DNA of 64,000 nt. It comes from PWXP01 sp034005525 (lineage in GTDB: Bacteria; Planctomycetota; Planctomycetia; Pirellulales; Thermoguttaceae). The translations under genes and the position numbers were made by a program. Below are positions 8,899 through 17,431 of the stretch, piece by piece. Each line of letters begins with the position of its first letter. The first letter of the stretch is position 1. The notes below the pieces were generated by a model. The model saw nothing but the letters and a program-made list of their open reading frames with translations. It was not told the origin of the DNA and did not search any database. Where the stretch lies: contig JAVEUP010000015.1 in assembly GCA_034005525.1 (NCBI GenBank), positions 8,742 through 72,741 on the forward strand, given 5' to 3'.

Positions 8899-9843
8899 GT
8901 GCGACGCGTGCAGCTTTGGATGCTGCTGGCCATTCTCGCAGCCGCGGTGGCGGTCGCCGGGACCGCGTGGCGGGGGGCGCGTCGCGATCGCCCCGGCGTC
9001 GATTATCGGGCGGCGGCTGAAGAGCTTGACCGCCGGATCATCGGCCGCATGGTGGAGTTGCCCGGCGGAACGTTTCGCATGGGCGACGACCGCTCCCCGG
9101 AGCCCGACGCCCGCCCCGCCCACAATGTTCGCCTGAGCCCTTTTCGGATCGACGAGCACGAAGTGACCAACGGGCAATTCGCCGCGTTCGCCGACGCGAC
9201 CGGCCACGTGACCACCGCCGAACAACGCGGTTGGTCGCTGGTGTGGGACGAACCGTCCGGCCGGCGGGTGAAGATGCCGGGCGCCGACTGGCGCCGTCCC
9301 GGTGGGCCGGACACCCGAATCGACGGCCGCCAGCGCCATCCCGTGCTACATGTCTCGTGGTTCGACGCCGTGGCCTACTGCCGTTGGGCGAACAAACGCC
9401 TGCCGACCGAGGCCGAATGGGAATACGCGGCCCGAAGCGGGCTTCGCGACGCCGACTTCCCTTGGGGAAACGAGGAAGTCGTTGCGGGCAGGTATCAGGC
9501 CAACCACCGGCAGCACGACCTGCCGATCGACGCCGACGGATTCGCCCGCCTTGCCCCGGTGAAGTCCTTTCCCCCCAGCGCGTTCGGCCTGTACGACATG
9601 ACCGGAAACGTGGCCGAATGGTGCTCCAACTGGTACGCCGCCGACTACTACGCGGGCAGCCCGTCCGAGAACCCCACCGGCCCGCCGCAGGGCGCCGAGC
9701 GGGTGGTGCGAGGCGGCTCCTGGCTCTCGCCGGAGCAGTACCGTGCCGACCATCACGTCGCCGCCCGCTCGTACTATCCGCCCGAAACCACGGCCGACCA
9801 CATCGGCTTCCGTGCCGTGCGGCCGCTTCCTGGTGGCAGGTAA
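8899..9843 (+). CDS. SUMF1/FGE-fold exported protein lacking the catalytic cysteines
   Basis: GTG start with GAGG upstream, 38 bp after the rhomboid gene. Residues 5-22 form a signal anchor. From residue ~50 the sulfatase-modifying-factor fold is clear: MVELPGGTFRMGDD, IDEHEVTNGQF, HVSWFDAVAYCRWANKRLP, TEAEWEYAAR, GLYDMTGNVAEWCSNWY and VVRGGSWLS. In true formylglycine-generating enzymes the segment after GGSW carries two active-site cysteines; here the positions read Ser and Arg (SWLSPEQYR). It therefore probably does not make formylglycine and more likely acts as a binding or structural domain. No sulfatase gene is nearby. Confidence 0.82.
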   Translation: MRRVQLWMLLAILAAAVAVAGTAWRGARRDRPGVDYRAAAEELDRRIIGRMVELPGGTFRMGDDRSPEPDARPAHNVRLSPFRIDEHEVTNGQFAAFADATGHVTTAEQRGWSLVWDEPSGRRVKMPGADWRRPGGPDTRIDGRQRHPVLHVSWFDAVAYCRWANKRLPTEAEWEYAARSGLRDADFPWGNEEVVAGRYQANHRQHDLPIDADGFARLAPVKSFPPSAFGLYDMTGNVAEWCSNWYAADYYAGSPSENPTGPPQGAERVVRGGSWLSPEQYRADHHVAARSYYPPETTADHIGFRAVRPLPGGR

Positions 9844-9889
9844 GCCGGTGGAAGGCAGAGACGGGCTTGCAGTGGCTGGTAGTCCGGCT

Positions 9890-9960
9890 GTTGGAGTTCA
9901 CGCTTTAGCGTGCCGGATGTGACCCGTGCTTGATTCGCACGCTGAAGCGTGAACTCCAAC
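9890..9960. repeat. 71-bp palindromic repeat, family also at 17798-17860
   Basis: Two 24-base arms (9890-9913 and 9937-9960) are complementary at 23 of 24 positions, starting GTTGGAGTTCACGCTT, with a 23-base loop. It follows the SUMF1-type gene by 46 bp and could end its transcript, although no run of T follows. A decayed relative with the same arm spacing lies upstream of the Hsp70-like gene. Confidence 0.7.
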
Positions 9961-10046
9961 GACAAGGCGCGTTCCTGCACACGCCGGTGGGGGTAGCTTG
10001 CCGATCGAGGGTGCGTTGGTTAAGTTAGTACGTTTTGGGAACCTTA

Positions 10047-10203
10047 GGGCCCGCGAATGAATAACTGGCCGATTTTGAACGGGCTGCGGCTACGGCTGCG
10101 AGCGTCAGGCTGCATCGACGTATAAGCAATATGTCTGCTTCGCCTTCCTTCGCAGCCTTGTCCTCGCCGCGCCAAAATCGGCCATTTATTACTTCGCGAG
10201 CCC
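10047..10203. mobile_element. MITE-like element with 31-bp inverted ends and TTA flanks
   Basis: The left end (GGGCCCGCGAATGAATAACT...) and the complement of the right end agree at about 27 of 31 positions, including the block TGGCCGATTTTG. TTA is found just outside each end (10044-10046, 10204-10206). The 95-bp interior has no coding capacity. It sits 65 bp before the purA start, so purA's promoter is inside it, upstream of it or in the short remaining gap. No other copy was seen in the window. Confidence 0.65.
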
Positions 10204-10268
10204 TTACCGGCCGTGGTCCTCTCAGGATGGCCGCCCGGGTCTTACTCCGAACCAACAGGGGCCAAGCT

Positions 10269-11561
10269 GTGCCAGCTACGTGCGTCATCGGCCTGCAGTG
10301 GGGCGACGAAGCCAAGGGAAAAGTCGTCGACCTGCTGACCGAGCAACACGATATCGTCGTCCGCTACCAAGGGGGGGCTAATGCCGGCCACACGGTGGTT
10401 GTCGGCGGTCAGGTATTCAAACTGTCGCTTGTGCCCAGCGGCGTCTTCCGTTCCGGCGTGCAGTGTGTCGTTGCCGGCGGCACCGTGCTGAACCCGGCCG
10501 CGCTGCTGCAAGAGATGGACGGCCTTGTCGCTCGCGGCGTGCCCGTGGGCGGCAACCTGATGATTTCCGATCGGGCCCACGTGATCTTCCCCTGGCACTT
10601 CGAGGAAGATCGGCTGATGACCGATCAGGGCGCCGACGCCGAGTCCATCGGCACCACGCTGCGCGGCATCGGACCCTGCTACCGCGACAAGGTGGGGCGC
10701 TCCTGGGCAATCCGGCTTGGCGACATGTATCGCGAGAGTTTTCGCGAGCGGATCGAAAAGATTGTCGCCGCGAAGAATCGGCTGCTGGCCGCACTCGCCA
10801 CGGACGGGAAGCCGCTCGAACTCGATGCCGGCGAGATATTCCGCCAGTACAACGAGTACGCCGAACGCCTCCGCCCGCACGTCGCCGATACGACCGCGTA
10901 TCTGCTCGACGAGATCGACGCCGGCAAACGGATCCTGTTCGAGGGCGCGCAGGGGGCGCTGCTCGACATCGATCACGGAACGTTCCCGTTCGTCACCAGC
11001 AGCAACAGCTCCGGCGTGGGAATTGCCGCAGGCGCCGGCGTACCCGGGCGCGTCATTACCAAGGTCGTCGGTATTCTGAAGGCGTACTGCACCCGGGTTG
11101 GCGGCGGTCCGTTTCCCACGGAGCAGGACAACGCGATTGGCCAGCATATTCGCGACCGCGGCAACGAATACGGGACGGTCACCAAACGGCCGCGGCGTTG
11201 CGGCTGGTTCGACGCGGTCGCCGCGCGCTACACCGCCCGGCTGAGCGACGTCGACGTCGTGGCCGTCATGCTGCTTGACGTTTTGAGCGAGCTGCCCAAG
11301 CTGCACCTATGCACCGGTTACGAGTTGGACGGCCGGCGCACCGCCGATTTCCCCAGCCACGTGGACGACGTGCGCCGCGTCGTGCCTGTTTACGAGACGC
11401 TCCCGGGTTGGCAGCAGGAGATTACTCACGTGCGGTGTTTCGAGGACCTCCCGCCGGCGGCCAAGAACTACCTCGGGCGCATCAGCCAACTCGTTGGCCG
11501 GCCCGTGGAACTGGTGTCGGTGGGGCCCGATCGGGAGCAGACGATCTTCGTAAAGCCGTGA
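10269..11561 (+). CDS. purA: Adenylosuccinate synthetase
   Basis: Joins IMP and aspartate with GTP to give adenylosuccinate, the first step from IMP to AMP, in the cytoplasm. The GTG at 10269 (AGGGG about 10 bp upstream) gives 430 residues, the usual family length; upstream ATG codons would add a non-homologous leader that runs into the MITE. Motifs: the P-loop-like GLQWGDEAKGK at the N-terminus (the family usually has GDEGKGK, so one Gly is Ala), YQGGANAGHT, GTTLRGIGPCYRDK, FEGAQGALLDIDHGTFPFVTSS, TRVGGGPFPTE and TGRPRRCGW-like TKRPRRCGWFDAV. uppS follows 90 bp later. Confidence 0.93.
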   Translation: MPATCVIGLQWGDEAKGKVVDLLTEQHDIVVRYQGGANAGHTVVVGGQVFKLSLVPSGVFRSGVQCVVAGGTVLNPAALLQEMDGLVARGVPVGGNLMISDRAHVIFPWHFEEDRLMTDQGADAESIGTTLRGIGPCYRDKVGRSWAIRLGDMYRESFRERIEKIVAAKNRLLAALATDGKPLELDAGEIFRQYNEYAERLRPHVADTTAYLLDEIDAGKRILFEGAQGALLDIDHGTFPFVTSSNSSGVGIAAGAGVPGRVITKVVGILKAYCTRVGGGPFPTEQDNAIGQHIRDRGNEYGTVTKRPRRCGWFDAVAARYTARLSDVDVVAVMLLDVLSELPKLHLCTGYELDGRRTADFPSHVDDVRRVVPVYETLPGWQQEITHVRCFEDLPPAAKNYLGRISQLVGRPVELVSVGPDREQTIFVKP

Positions 11562-11651
11562 ATCGGAGCAGCAAGGAGCGGCACGCGGGGCGCCTTTTCC
11601 GGATGCCGTCCCGACAGCCCGTGTGACAGGATAATCGGAATCGAGCAGCCC

Positions 11652-12422
11652 ATGGCCCATCGCAACGCAACCACAGACTCCGGCGCCTTCGACGTGCCGC
11701 TGGAGCGGCTGCCTCGCCATATCGCGGCGATCATGGACGGCAACGGGCGCTGGGCGCAGCAGCGGGGTTTGCCCCGTATTGAAGGGCATCGGCGGGGAGC
11801 CGACAGCGTGCGCGAGGTTACCGAGGAGTGCGCGCGGCTGGGAATCGGGCAGCTCACGCTCTATTGCTTCTCCAGCGAGAACTGGAAACGCCCTCGCCCC
11901 GAACTCGATTTCCTCATGGGCCTGCTGGAGCAGTACATGGCCCGGCAACGCGACGACGTCGTCCGGCGCAACATCAGGGTATCGGTCATCGGGCGCCGCG
12001 AAGGCATGCCCGCCGACGCGCTCCGCGAGATGGACCGGACCGTGGCCGCCACCCGCGCCAACACTGGGCTGCACGTGTGCCTGGCCATCAACTACGGTGG
12101 CCGGGCGGAATTGACCGACGCCGTTCGTGCCGTCGCAAGGGAAGTGCAAGCCGGCCGGCTCGATCCGGAGGCCGTCACCGAGCAGACCATCACGGACCAC
12201 CTGTATACGGCCGGCATGCCGGATCCCGATCTGCTCATCCGGACCGCCGGTGAGCTTCGAATCAGCAACTTCCTGCTCTGGCAGATCAGCTACGCCGAGA
12301 TCTGGGTCACCGATTGCTACTGGCCCGACTTCCGCGTTCCGCAATTGCATCAGGCCCTTCACGACTACGCGCGCCGCAACCGCCGGTTCGGCGGCCTCGC
12401 GCCGGAAACCGGTCCGGTATGA
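11652..12422 (+). CDS. uppS: Undecaprenyl diphosphate synthase (isoprenyl transferase)
   Basis: Cis-prenyltransferase that builds the C55 lipid carrier for cell-wall and polysaccharide synthesis from FPP and IPP. 256 residues, standard length. The signature HIAAIMDGNGRWA (Asp of the Mg/diphosphate site) starts at residue 23; GHRRGADSVREV, LYCFSSENWKRP and the C-terminal RTAGELRISNFLLWQ with YAEIWVTDCYWPDF follow. The usual 'RTSGE' reads RTAGE. Gene order uppS-murC-lpxK differs from the common uppS-cdsA; no cdsA is in the window. Confidence 0.93.
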   Translation: MAHRNATTDSGAFDVPLERLPRHIAAIMDGNGRWAQQRGLPRIEGHRRGADSVREVTEECARLGIGQLTLYCFSSENWKRPRPELDFLMGLLEQYMARQRDDVVRRNIRVSVIGRREGMPADALREMDRTVAATRANTGLHVCLAINYGGRAELTDAVRAVAREVQAGRLDPEAVTEQTITDHLYTAGMPDPDLLIRTAGELRISNFLLWQISYAEIWVTDCYWPDFRVPQLHQALHDYARRNRRFGGLAPETGPV

Positions 12423-12435
12423 ACGCTGGGTTTCC

Positions 12436-13839
12436 ATGGCCGGTACCATGCAACACGCACATTTGATCGGCGCAAGAGGAGCGGGAATGCAGGCACTGGC
12501 CGCGGTGCTGGCCGGACAGGGATGGCGGCTGACCGGGTCCGACCTTCTCGGGGGCGCCCTCCCGTCAGCCAACGGCAGCCCGGCCGCCCTCTGCCGCGGC
12601 CACCATCTGCAAAACGTGCCGCCCGGCGCTGAACTCGTAGTCTACAGCGACGCCGTCGGCGCAGGGAACCTGGAATTGCAGCGGGCCGCGGAACTTGGCA
12701 TTCCCACGCGAAGCTACTTCCAGATGGCGGGCGAACTGACCGCCGGAATGCACTGCGCAGCCGTTGCCGGAACGCACGGCAAGTCGAGCACGGTGGGAAT
12801 GTGTGCAAGCATCTTCGAGCAGGCAGGGGCCGACCCGCTGGTGTTCTGCGGCGCATCGACGCTGGGACGCGCTTCGGGAGGACGATTCGGCCGGGGGCCC
12901 GTCGCACTGGTCGAGGCGTGCGAGTTCCGGGCGAACTTCCTCCATCTCCGGCCGAAGCAAGCGGTCCTGTTGGGCATCGATCACGATCATTTCGACTGCT
13001 ATCCCGACAAGCGGGACTTGCTCGACGCCTTCGCCCGATTCGTGCAGTCCATTCCTCGCGGCGGATTGCTCATCGCTCGGGCCGATTGCCCGGACTCGCG
13101 CGAAGTCGCCGCCAACGCCTCGTGCCGGGTCGAGACCTTCGCGATCATGGGTGAGGCCGATTGGTCGGCCGGCCGGTTGATCCATCGGCGGGGATTGCAC
13201 GAGTTCACGATCTTTCATCACAGCCGGCCCGTTTGCGAAGTGCGGCTGCGAGTGCCCGGCGCCCACAACGTAGGCAATGCGATGGCTGCCGCGGCGCTGG
13301 CCTCGGCAAACGGGATTCCCTCCGACTGCATCGGGGAGGCTCTTTCACGATTCCCCGGTTTGCATCGCCGGCTCGAGTGCCTGGGATCTTTTGGCGGCGT
13401 AACGATCATCGACGACTACGCGCACCATCCGACGGAAATCATCGCCGCATTGACCACCGTCCGGCAGATACATCCCGAGCGGCGGCTCTGGTGCGTCTTT
13501 CAGCCGCACCAGGCGCTGCGGTTGGCCAGGTTGTTCGACGAGACGGCCGACAGCCTTCAACTGGCCGACACGGTTGTGGTGGCCGACGTGTTCCGCGCCC
13601 GCGAAGGCTCGCCCGCGCCCGGCGAGCCGGACGCCCGGCAACTGGCCGGCGCAGTGCGCCTGCGCGGAACTCCCGTCGCGGGCGTTGGCAGCGTCGAAGT
13701 GCTTGTTCCACTGCTGGCCGGCCAGCTCGCTCCGGGCGACGTCCTGCTCACGCTGGGCGCCGGCGACATTCGTATCGTGGCCGAAGCCATCAAAGACGAA
13801 GCTGCCATCTCGCGTCCATGGATACCCGACCCATGCTGA
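12436..13839 (+). CDS. murC: UDP-N-acetylmuramate--L-alanine ligase (Mur ligase)
   Basis: ATP-dependent ligase adding the first amino acid of the peptidoglycan stem peptide. 467 residues from the ATG at 12436 (a second ATG is four codons later); it starts 13 bp after uppS. N-terminal Rossmann part: HLIGARGAGMQALAAVL; central ATP site AGTHGKSST; then ALVEACEFRANFLHLRPKQAVLLGIDHDHFDCY, where MurC proteins have the acidic and histidine residues around the metal; C-terminal IIDDYAHHPTEIIAAL. These favour MurC over MurD/E/F, though an Mpl-like muropeptide ligase is an alternative. Its presence supports a peptidoglycan wall in this planctomycete. Confidence 0.85.
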   Translation: MAGTMQHAHLIGARGAGMQALAAVLAGQGWRLTGSDLLGGALPSANGSPAALCRGHHLQNVPPGAELVVYSDAVGAGNLELQRAAELGIPTRSYFQMAGELTAGMHCAAVAGTHGKSSTVGMCASIFEQAGADPLVFCGASTLGRASGGRFGRGPVALVEACEFRANFLHLRPKQAVLLGIDHDHFDCYPDKRDLLDAFARFVQSIPRGGLLIARADCPDSREVAANASCRVETFAIMGEADWSAGRLIHRRGLHEFTIFHHSRPVCEVRLRVPGAHNVGNAMAAAALASANGIPSDCIGEALSRFPGLHRRLECLGSFGGVTIIDDYAHHPTEIIAALTTVRQIHPERRLWCVFQPHQALRLARLFDETADSLQLADTVVVADVFRAREGSPAPGEPDARQLAGAVRLRGTPVAGVGSVEVLVPLLAGQLAPGDVLLTLGAGDIRIVAEAIKDEAAISRPWIPDPC

Positions 13840-14888
13840 ACCCTCAAACATTCTACGATCTCGTAAGCGGCAAGCGGCGCGGCTTCAGCGCCTGGCTGCT
13901 GCGGTTGACGCTGCGGGTGGTTTCCGTGGGTTACGGGCTGGGCGTCTGGTTTCGCAACCGCTGCTATGACTGGGGGATCGCGAACGTGTATCGGGTACCG
14001 GCGCCGGTCGTAAGCGTGGGGAATCTGACGTTGGGCGGGACCGGCAAGACGCCCATGGTCGAGTGGCTTGCTCGCTGGTTCGACCGCCGCGGCATCCGCG
14101 TCGCGGTCGTCAGCCGAGGTTACGGCGCGGGAGCCGATTCGCCGAACGACGAGGCGATGGAACTTCAGCAAAAACTCCCCGGCGTGCTGCAACTTCAGAA
14201 TCCTGACCGCGTGGCCGCCGCCCGGGTGGCCATCGGGCAGACCGGCTGCCGCTTGATCCTGCTCGACGACGGCTTCCAGCACCGCCGCATCGCCCGCGAC
14301 CTCGACATTGTGCTGCTCGATGCGTGCGAACCGTTCGGCTACGAGGCGATGTTTCCCCGCGGGACACTGCGCGAACCGATCGGCTCACTCAGCCGGGCCC
14401 GCGTGGTCGTGCTCAGCCGGGCCGACATGTTCGAACCGGCCGGGCGCGAGTGTGTCTGGGATCGCGTGCGGCGGGTTGCACCGGAAGCAGTCTTCGCGGA
14501 AGCCGCCCACGTCCCCGTCGGCTTGCGGTCCGCCTCCGGTGCCACGGCCTCGCTCGACACGCTGCTCGGCAAACCGGTGGCCGCGTTCTGCGCCATCGGC
14601 AACCCGGCCGGATTCCGGCACACGCTGGAGCAGTCGGGCATACAGCCGGCCGAGTTACGCATCTTTCCCGATCACCACCGGTACACACCGGCCGACGTTG
14701 AAGCGTTGGCCGTTTGGGCGGAACAACTCGGCGCGGCGGCCGTCACATGCACGCACAAGGACCTGGTCAAGCTGGGCGTCGACCGGCTCGGGGCTTGCCC
14801 CCTGTGGGCGGTGTGCGTCGAGTTCCGGTTCCTCGGAGGGCAAGAGGCGGTCGAGGGTTGCCTGCAGCAGATATTGGCTGAATCGTGA
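13818..14888 (+). CDS. lpxK: Tetraacyldisaccharide 4'-kinase (lipid A)
   Basis: Phosphorylates the 4' position of the lipid A disaccharide at the inner membrane. Signature VSVGNLTLGGTGKTP contains the P-loop GGTGKT; VVSRGYG, ILLDDGFQHRRIARDLDIVLLD and FPRGTLREPIGSLSRA are all typical of LpxK. The C-terminal part has the expected FPDHHRYTPAD. The start overlaps the end of murC by 22 bp; a second in-frame ATG at 13833 (MLNPQTFYDLVSG) is equally possible, and neither has a clear ribosome site, suggesting translational coupling. Implies an LPS-type outer membrane. Confidence 0.92.
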   Translation: MDTRPMLNPQTFYDLVSGKRRGFSAWLLRLTLRVVSVGYGLGVWFRNRCYDWGIANVYRVPAPVVSVGNLTLGGTGKTPMVEWLARWFDRRGIRVAVVSRGYGAGADSPNDEAMELQQKLPGVLQLQNPDRVAAARVAIGQTGCRLILLDDGFQHRRIARDLDIVLLDACEPFGYEAMFPRGTLREPIGSLSRARVVVLSRADMFEPAGRECVWDRVRRVAPEAVFAEAAHVPVGLRSASGATASLDTLLGKPVAAFCAIGNPAGFRHTLEQSGIQPAELRIFPDHHRYTPADVEALAVWAEQLGAAAVTCTHKDLVKLGVDRLGACPLWAVCVEFRFLGGQEAVEGCLQQILAES

Positions 14889-14889
14889 C

Positions 14890-15300
14890 CGTTCACTGGG
14901 AACTGCAGCCCGAGGCCAGAGGACACGTGGTTCCAACCGAGGGCGTCGATTCGCCGGCCGCTGGTGCAGGTAGACCTCCTCGGGTGTCCTGCCCAGGTGT
15001 TGGGATGGACGCCCGCCTGATGCATGGCGCGGTCCAGAAACGCGCGGACCGCTCGGGAATCGGGGGTCCTTCGGGAAGACGGCAAAGCCTATCGCTCGGC
15101 GGGAGAAGTGATCCATGACGACGGCGACCCAGTGGCCGAAGGCCCACCGCCGGGGCAAGCTCCAGGGGAGCTGCCATCCGCATCTCCTCATGCAGTAGGC
15201 TCACTTCTTGTTGCAGGCGGTCACATTCGGCCCTGGACGACGCCCCGCCACTGAAGGTCGTGCTGGCCGGCCAGGAGCCGCTCCGGCAGCGTCAACAGCA
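14890..15300 (-). pseudogene. Decayed rve/DDE integrase gene
   Basis: On the minus strand a head fragment (DRLQQEVSLLHEEMRM, ~15190-15230) is joined directly to the core fragment HWVAVVMDHFSRRAIGFAVF (~15080-15140), which holds the central Asp of an integrase core. A further fragment in another frame (VRAFLDRAMHQAG, ~15010-15050) follows. Planctomycete integrase-like genes carry these blocks in one frame separated by about 150 residues, so this copy has an internal deletion and at least one frameshift. No inverted ends or target duplication were found. 15301-15442 shows nothing recognisable. Confidence 0.6.
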
Positions 15301-15442
15301 AGGCACGACACAAGTCAACAGAATGGCGTGTTATCGCGCTCCCCTGTTCTCTTCTGTATCGTTAATCGAGGATATGCAGTTGCCCTCATGAGCAGCAGCA
15401 TTCCATTAGCTTCCGTGGTGTCTCTGTGAGGGAACTCCATCG

Positions 15443-17431
15443 TTATCGGAACGGTTTTTCAAATGCGTCGGGTATAACCAGCGCCACACGGAAGCCTTGG
15501 ACATTAAACCCGCGATCCGGCGAAGTTCCGGAGCGGAACGCCGACCGGCAGCCCCTCGGTATGCTGAGCCAACTGCCCCCGCGACGCACGCGGGCCGAAC
15601 CCGATGTTGGGCCCAAGGGATCGTCCATCGGCGAGTTTGCGTAGTAGCTGCTACTGAACCAGTCGGCACACCACTCATGCACGTTCCCGTGCATGTCGTA
15701 TAGCCCGAAGCCATTTGCACTGTACGAACCTATTGCCGTTGGGCGACCGGAAGAAGATGAACCGTCAAATCTTGCCGACGCGGCACTCAGGTCGCTGCCA
15801 AAGTGAAACGGTGTTGCCGTGCCCGCACGGCAAGTGTACTCCCACTCCGCCTCCGTTGGCAAACGATATTCCCGACCTGCGGATCGCTCACCAGACGACG
15901 CCGATAGCTTCCGACAGAATTCCACCGCGTTCTCCCATGAAACCTGCTCCACCGGGAGACGGCTTGTGTCGATCCCGGAAACCCTGTCACTGCGGGTCCC
16001 AGTTTGGGAAAAACCGCTAGGATTACTCCCCATCACCTGCCGGTACTCCGCTTGCGTCACCTCGTGGATGCCGAAGTAGAACGGTTTCGTAATCCGTACC
16101 CGATGCTGTGGCTTCTCATCGTCATAGGCATCACCGTCGCCAGCCGGCGAGCCCATCATGAATTCACCCGGCGGGATGAGCACGAACTTCATGCCGATGG
16201 TGTTGCTCACTTCCACAGGTAGGTTAAGGTTGGTGGCCCACGCTTGCTGATGCTCGGCGGCTTGCCGAGCTTCGAAGGGAGCAACGGCCATCGGTGGTGT
16301 TTCATGAGTCAGTGCGATCAGGCGAGGCGAACCCGTGCCCGCCCGCTTGCAAGCTTCCTCCTTCAGGGCGTCCGATAGCCCTTCGTCTTGCAGCTTCGTG
16401 AACCACAAGGTGGCATGGGTGACTAGTGCAACGTCCTGCGCATTCCGGGCAGCGCCGATTGCAGTGACCAGGCACGCTTCCGCCGCGGTTGCGTTGTCGG
16501 CCAAAATCGCCAGGTCGGTGAAGTGGAACGCCTGCTCGGTCAAAGCCTTGAAGTCCGTCGGGGTTGCGGCTGTTTCCATGACGCGGTTAAGCTGCTCCCG
16601 CCAATCGTCGGGAAGTGGAGGAGGTTCGTCCATGATGCGTGTCTCGGTTTCCGTCGCCTCGGTTTCGGGCTCTTCGGGTTTAGTCTCTTCGGGTTTAGTC
16701 TCTTCGGGTTTAGTCTCTTCGGGTTTAGTCTCTTCGGGGTTACCGTTTTGGACTTGGGCTTCACTAATGAGTTCTTCGTCTGCGGCGGATGAAGGCTGGC
16801 CGTTTGTGGTCCCCTCCTCTGCATGAGAGTCAACGCCGGATGGGTCGCCGCCGTTTGTCGCCCCGTTGCCTTGAATGATGGGTGGGTTGATCGGCGGCGT
16901 GCCGTTCTTTTCATTAGGGCTCAGCAGCGTCGCGACGAGTAAGACACATGCGACTGACACCACTGCTACGGCAGCGTATGTCCCAGTTTCTGACCGGTGC
17001 GGTCTCGGCAATCCGGGATCGTGCGCTACCACGGTTGGAACTGGCTCGCGCGAAGCGGCCGGCAGCGGAAGAGCAGCAACCGGCACAGCGGTTGGCACGC
17101 TGAGCGGCGGCACCTCAGGTGGAATCTCGGCCTCCGGCAAGTCGGGCGGCGCCAATTCGGCTCGCAGTTTCTTGTCGTACGCGGCCTTCTTCTCCCGCTT
17201 CAGAAGGCACACGCGCGCGGCCGCCAACTCGTTGAGGATCTTCTGCGACAGATCGGTGTGTGGGCCGGTTGCGCAATTGCGCACATAGGCCATTTGCTTG
17301 CTGGCAGCGGCGTCGATGACATCCGGATCCGACTCGAATAGTTCCACACCGAGCAGCCGGTAATGGTTCGGCGGCTGGTCTTTGGGTGGAATGCCGAGCC
17401 ATTTGTGGTAAGGATCGAAGCTCTCGATCAT
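15443..17431 (-). CDS. J-like domain / membrane / SUMF1-fold protein
   Basis: 662 residues. Residues 1-90 form a DnaJ-like head: HYRLLGVELFESDPDVIDAAA, then ILNELAAARVCLLKREKKAAYDKKL. The HPD loop that stimulates Hsp70 is absent. A single transmembrane helix follows at about 152-172. Then comes an acidic linker with five near-identical PEETK units, a helical region (~270-400) shared with the second J-like protein at 21561 (TDFKALTEQAFHFTDLAILADN), and a C-terminal SUMF1 domain (from ~415: TIGMKFVLIPPGEFMMGS, TEAEWEYTCR, GLYDMHGNVHEWCADW, RRGGSWLS). Of the two formylglycine-enzyme cysteines the first is Ser and the second is kept. It is divergent to the Hsp70-like gene 525 bp away. Probably an inner-membrane protein with the SUMF1 domain outside. 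Confidence 0.8.
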   Translation of the reverse strand: MIESFDPYHKWLGIPPKDQPPNHYRLLGVELFESDPDVIDAAASKQMAYVRNCATGPHTDLSQKILNELAAARVCLLKREKKAAYDKKLRAELAPPDLPEAEIPPEVPPLSVPTAVPVAALPLPAASREPVPTVVAHDPGLPRPHRSETGTYAAVAVVSVACVLLVATLLSPNEKNGTPPINPPIIQGNGATNGGDPSGVDSHAEEGTTNGQPSSAADEELISEAQVQNGNPEETKPEETKPEETKPEETKPEEPETEATETETRIMDEPPPLPDDWREQLNRVMETAATPTDFKALTEQAFHFTDLAILADNATAAEACLVTAIGAARNAQDVALVTHATLWFTKLQDEGLSDALKEEACKRAGTGSPRLIALTHETPPMAVAPFEARQAAEHQQAWATNLNLPVEVSNTIGMKFVLIPPGEFMMGSPAGDGDAYDDEKPQHRVRITKPFYFGIHEVTQAEYRQVMGSNPSGFSQTGTRSDRVSGIDTSRLPVEQVSWENAVEFCRKLSASSGERSAGREYRLPTEAEWEYTCRAGTATPFHFGSDLSAASARFDGSSSSGRPTAIGSYSANGFGLYDMHGNVHEWCADWFSSSYYANSPMDDPLGPTSGSARVRRGGSWLSIPRGCRSAFRSGTSPDRGFNVQGFRVALVIPDAFEKPFR
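16671..16730. repeat. Four exact 15-bp tandem units inside the J/SUMF1 gene
   Basis: TCTTCGGGTTTAGTC is repeated four times without a mismatch, with a partial fifth unit after it. On the coding strand it gives the PEETK repeat in the linker after the membrane helix. The exact identity implies recent slippage, so copy number may vary between strains. Confidence 0.9.

Noticed and set aside
8899..9843. Active formylglycine-generating enzyme
   Set aside because: Both catalytic cysteine positions are substituted and no sulfatase is nearby.
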